This document shows positions 30,978-33,009 of a stretch of 33,009 nucleotides of DNA, piece after piece (position 1 is the first letter of the stretch; every line of letters starts with the position of its first letter). The notes below the pieces were generated by a model that did not search any database, was not told the DNA's origin, and saw nothing but the letters and a program-made list of their open reading frames with translations. This DNA comes from Rhodospirillales bacterium 69-11 (GTDB lineage Bacteria; Pseudomonadota; Alphaproteobacteria; Acetobacterales; Acetobacteraceae), in contig MKTV01000105.1 of the NCBI GenBank assembly GCA_001898425.1, positions 9,852 to 42,860 on the forward strand, read 5' to 3'. Made by a program: the position numbers and the translations under genes.

Positions 30978-33009
30978 GTGACCGATCGGATCTTCAACGG
31001 CGGCAGTGCCGACTGGTTCGCGGCCTCGAGCTGGACGCCGGACGGCGTGCCGGCGCCGGGCGACGTGCTGACGGTCGCGACCGGCACGGTGGCCATTTCG
31101 GCCCTGGACATGCTCAACGTCGGCACGCTCGATGGGGAGGTTCTGCAATTCGGCGCAGCGGCGGGGGATTTCGCCGAACTGACCGGTACCGGCGTGACCT
31201 TCGGCAGCGGCTTCGCCTTGGTGAGCAGCGGCACGCAGGCCTTCTCCGTGATGGAGCTGGCCGGCACCTCCGTCGTGTATGGAACGATGCTGTTCGACGT
31301 GGCGGGCGGCGACGCCACCATCACCCTGCAGCAGACGCTCATGCCGAGCCGCCTGCTGCTGCGTGGCAATACGACCGTGAGCAACGACGACACGCTGACC
31401 CTGGATGGCGGCGCGGTGCTGGCCGAGGGCACCGTGCTGGCGGATGGCGGTACGTTCTACCAGGATGGCACGTTGCTGGTGGATGGCGGGACGCTGGTGT
31501 TCGATGCCGGCACCACCCTGTCCGGCCTCGGCACGATCGAGATTGCCAATGGCGGCGTGGTGCAGATCGACGGGCCGGCCAAGGCCGGCGTCACCATCGC
31601 CTTCCTGGACGCGACTGGCACGCTGGACCTGCTGCAGCCGCAGACCTTCCGCTCCCCGGTGGTGAACTTCCAGAAGGGCGATACCCTGCTGTTCGACGGC
31701 TGGCCGGCGCGCAACGTGGTCTATGCCGCCGGCACGATCTCCTCGGGCAGCACCGCTTCAGCCTTGGGGACGGTCACCGTCTACCAGGCCGGCACCAAGA
31801 ATCCGGTCGCCACCTTTCCGATCTCGTTCGACACGCCGACCCTGCCCACGCTCGCGATGGCCGAGGACAGCAGAGGCGGATCGTTCCTGACGATCAGCGT
31901 GCCGCGGACCTGGAGCGGCGGAACCGGGGACTGGTACGACGACGCGAACTGGACCACGCAGGGGACGGTCTATCCGAACAGCCATCCGTTGCCGGGCGAC
32001 GTCGTGCAGATCGGCAGCGGGACGGCGGAGATCCGCAACGATCTCCTGGATCACGGGCCGCTCGACAACGCGATCATCCGGCTCGGTGGAACGAGCACGC
32101 TCGATCTCACCGACGTTGATCTCGGCGCCTATCTCTCGGTCACGACGACCGGCACCGCGGACCAGTCGACGATCAGGCTGCACGGCACGTCAACGCTGAC
32201 CGGCAGCCTGTCCGCGGCGGCACAGAATGGGCGCTTCACGCTGGATGCGCGGGATGCGCATCTCACCATCGCCGCGTTCGGTACGATCACCGACAGCACC
32301 GAATCGTCCGCTTTGATCGAAGGCACGCTCACCAACGACGGCCAGATCGTCGTGGATGGTTCCACGGCGCTGCAGGGCGCCACCATCGACGGCTCCGGCG
32401 TGATCGCGCTGGGCGGCACGCTGTCGGTGGGCAGCGGCTCCATCGCGGCCACGCAGCAGATCGACTTCACGCGGGGCGACGCGACGCTGATCGTCGCGCC
32501 CGGCGCGACGGTCGCCGCGCAGATCGAGGGATTCGTCGCGGGTGACCGTATCGACCTGCAGGGCGTCACGGCCGATGCCGCCATCTTCGACCCGGACAGC
32601 GGCGTGCTGTCGGTCACGAATGCGGGGACGGTGGTGGCGACGCTCGCCTTCGCGGGCACCTACGGCACGCTCGACTTCGCCGTGCAATCCGACGGTGCCG
32701 GGGGCGTCCTGATCTCGGATCAGGCACCGGGCGGCGTCAGCACGGCTCGATATACCTTGCCGGTGCCCGCGCTGGCCGCGACGGGCGGCACCGTCAGCCT
32801 CGCCAGTCTCCTCGCATCCGCATTCGGGGCCGATTTCCTGGCGCACAACCCACAGGTCACGGTCAGCAACGCCGGTCCGGTCGACATGACGTCGCTGTCC
32901 TATTGGAACCCGCAGGACCCGTCGCTGTCGGCCTGGGTGGTGAATGGGCAGACGGTCGCCCCCGATACACCCCGTGCCCTGTCGGCCGAGGATATTGCGA
33001 ACACCGTGG
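30978..33009 (+). CDS. Large repetitive surface/secreted protein, N-terminal part (runs off the window)
   Basis: From the GTG at 30978 (upstream G-rich GAAGGGGG at 30961) the frame stays open for 677 codons to the window end. The protein is Gly/Thr/Asp/Val-rich with short beta-helix-like repeats (LADGGTFYQDGTLLVDGGT). Two related Trp-rich modules stand at residues about 5-42 (FNGGSADWFAASSWTPDG) and 312-355 (WSGGTGDWYDDANWTTQG), each followed by a PGDV segment. Later comes IDFTRGDATLIVAPGATV plus IEGFVAGDRIDL, frequent in large alphaproteobacterial adhesins and autotransporter-like proteins. No N-terminal signal peptide is seen, which favours type I secretion with a C-terminal signal outside the window. 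Just upstream is a small hairpin CCGAT-aac-ATCGG (30943-30955). Confidence 0.85.
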   Translation, partial: MTDRIFNGGSADWFAASSWTPDGVPAPGDVLTVATGTVAISALDMLNVGTLDGEVLQFGAAAGDFAELTGTGVTFGSGFALVSSGTQAFSVMELAGTSVVYGTMLFDVAGGDATITLQQTLMPSRLLLRGNTTVSNDDTLTLDGGAVLAEGTVLADGGTFYQDGTLLVDGGTLVFDAGTTLSGLGTIEIANGGVVQIDGPAKAGVTIAFLDATGTLDLLQPQTFRSPVVNFQKGDTLLFDGWPARNVVYAAGTISSGSTASALGTVTVYQAGTKNPVATFPISFDTPTLPTLAMAEDSRGGSFLTISVPRTWSGGTGDWYDDANWTTQGTVYPNSHPLPGDVVQIGSGTAEIRNDLLDHGPLDNAIIRLGGTSTLDLTDVDLGAYLSVTTTGTADQSTIRLHGTSTLTGSLSAAAQNGRFTLDARDAHLTIAAFGTITDSTESSALIEGTLTNDGQIVVDGSTALQGATIDGSGVIALGGTLSVGSGSIAATQQIDFTRGDATLIVAPGATVAAQIEGFVAGDRIDLQGVTADAAIFDPDSGVLSVTNAGTVVATLAFAGTYGTLDFAVQSDGAGGVLISDQAPGGVSTARYTLPVPALAATGGTVSLASLLASAFGADFLAHNPQVTVSNAGPVDMTSLSYWNPQDPSLSAWVVNGQTVAPDTPRALSAEDIANTV

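Overview
The window is a GC-rich, densely packed bacterial chromosome segment with short intergenic gaps, many 1-4 bp stop/start overlaps and frequent GTG starts. Base composition, gene families and the look of the proteins fit an alphaproteobacterium, most likely an Acetobacteraceae-type Rhodospirillales. This placement is an inference. No rRNA, tRNA, CRISPR array, insertion sequence or phage gene was seen.

Layout. (1) 1-2297, plus strand: a sulfur-related operon with the tail of an unknown gene, an ArsR/BigR-like repressor, two half-size YeeE/YedE (PmpA/PmpB-like) membrane proteins and a TauE/SafE exporter. (2) 2370-4046, minus: glucose-6-phosphate isomerase. (3) 4176-6762, plus: an ECF42-type sigma factor module (DGPF/YCII protein, sigma factor with a long C-terminal extension, second YCII protein, VOC protein). 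Both YCII genes are preceded by the same TGTCGG-N17-CGTCC promoter-like pair, suggesting autoregulation. A metal-dependent amidohydrolase follows. (4) 7718-8048: a dense palindromic repeat element in the largest gene-free gap. (5) 8049-14504: MFS exporter, AlkB, an amino-acid-type ABC binding protein divergent from a gamma-glutamyltransferase-family protein, and a FUSC-type membrane protein. (6) 14650-19571: an unknown protein with a nuclease-like motif meeting a divergent Mfd tail to tail, then a small Ser-His-rich disordered protein.

(7) 19700-28197, minus: nhaA and a HAD phosphatase followed by a tightly coupled seven-gene glycan cassette: CgeB-like glycosyltransferase, sugar nucleotidyltransferase, methyltransferase, glycosidase, GT4 glycosyltransferase, GNAT/BioF2 acyltransferase and a second methyltransferase. 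The glycosidase carries its GH-A motifs in circularly permuted order, the most striking protein-level oddity here. (8) 28219-30756: a GT9-like glycosyltransferase, then a histidine phosphatase translationally coupled to myo-inositol-1-phosphate synthase (minus strand). (9) 30978 to the end, plus: the N-terminal part of a large repetitive surface or secreted protein that runs off the window.

Links between genes. Pgi and Ino1 both consume glucose-6-phosphate, and their upstream regions share an exact 13-bp dyad. The sugar nucleotidyltransferase, glycosyltransferases, methyltransferases and acyltransferase could together build and decorate a surface glycan; the permuted glycosidase would be its trimming or editing enzyme.
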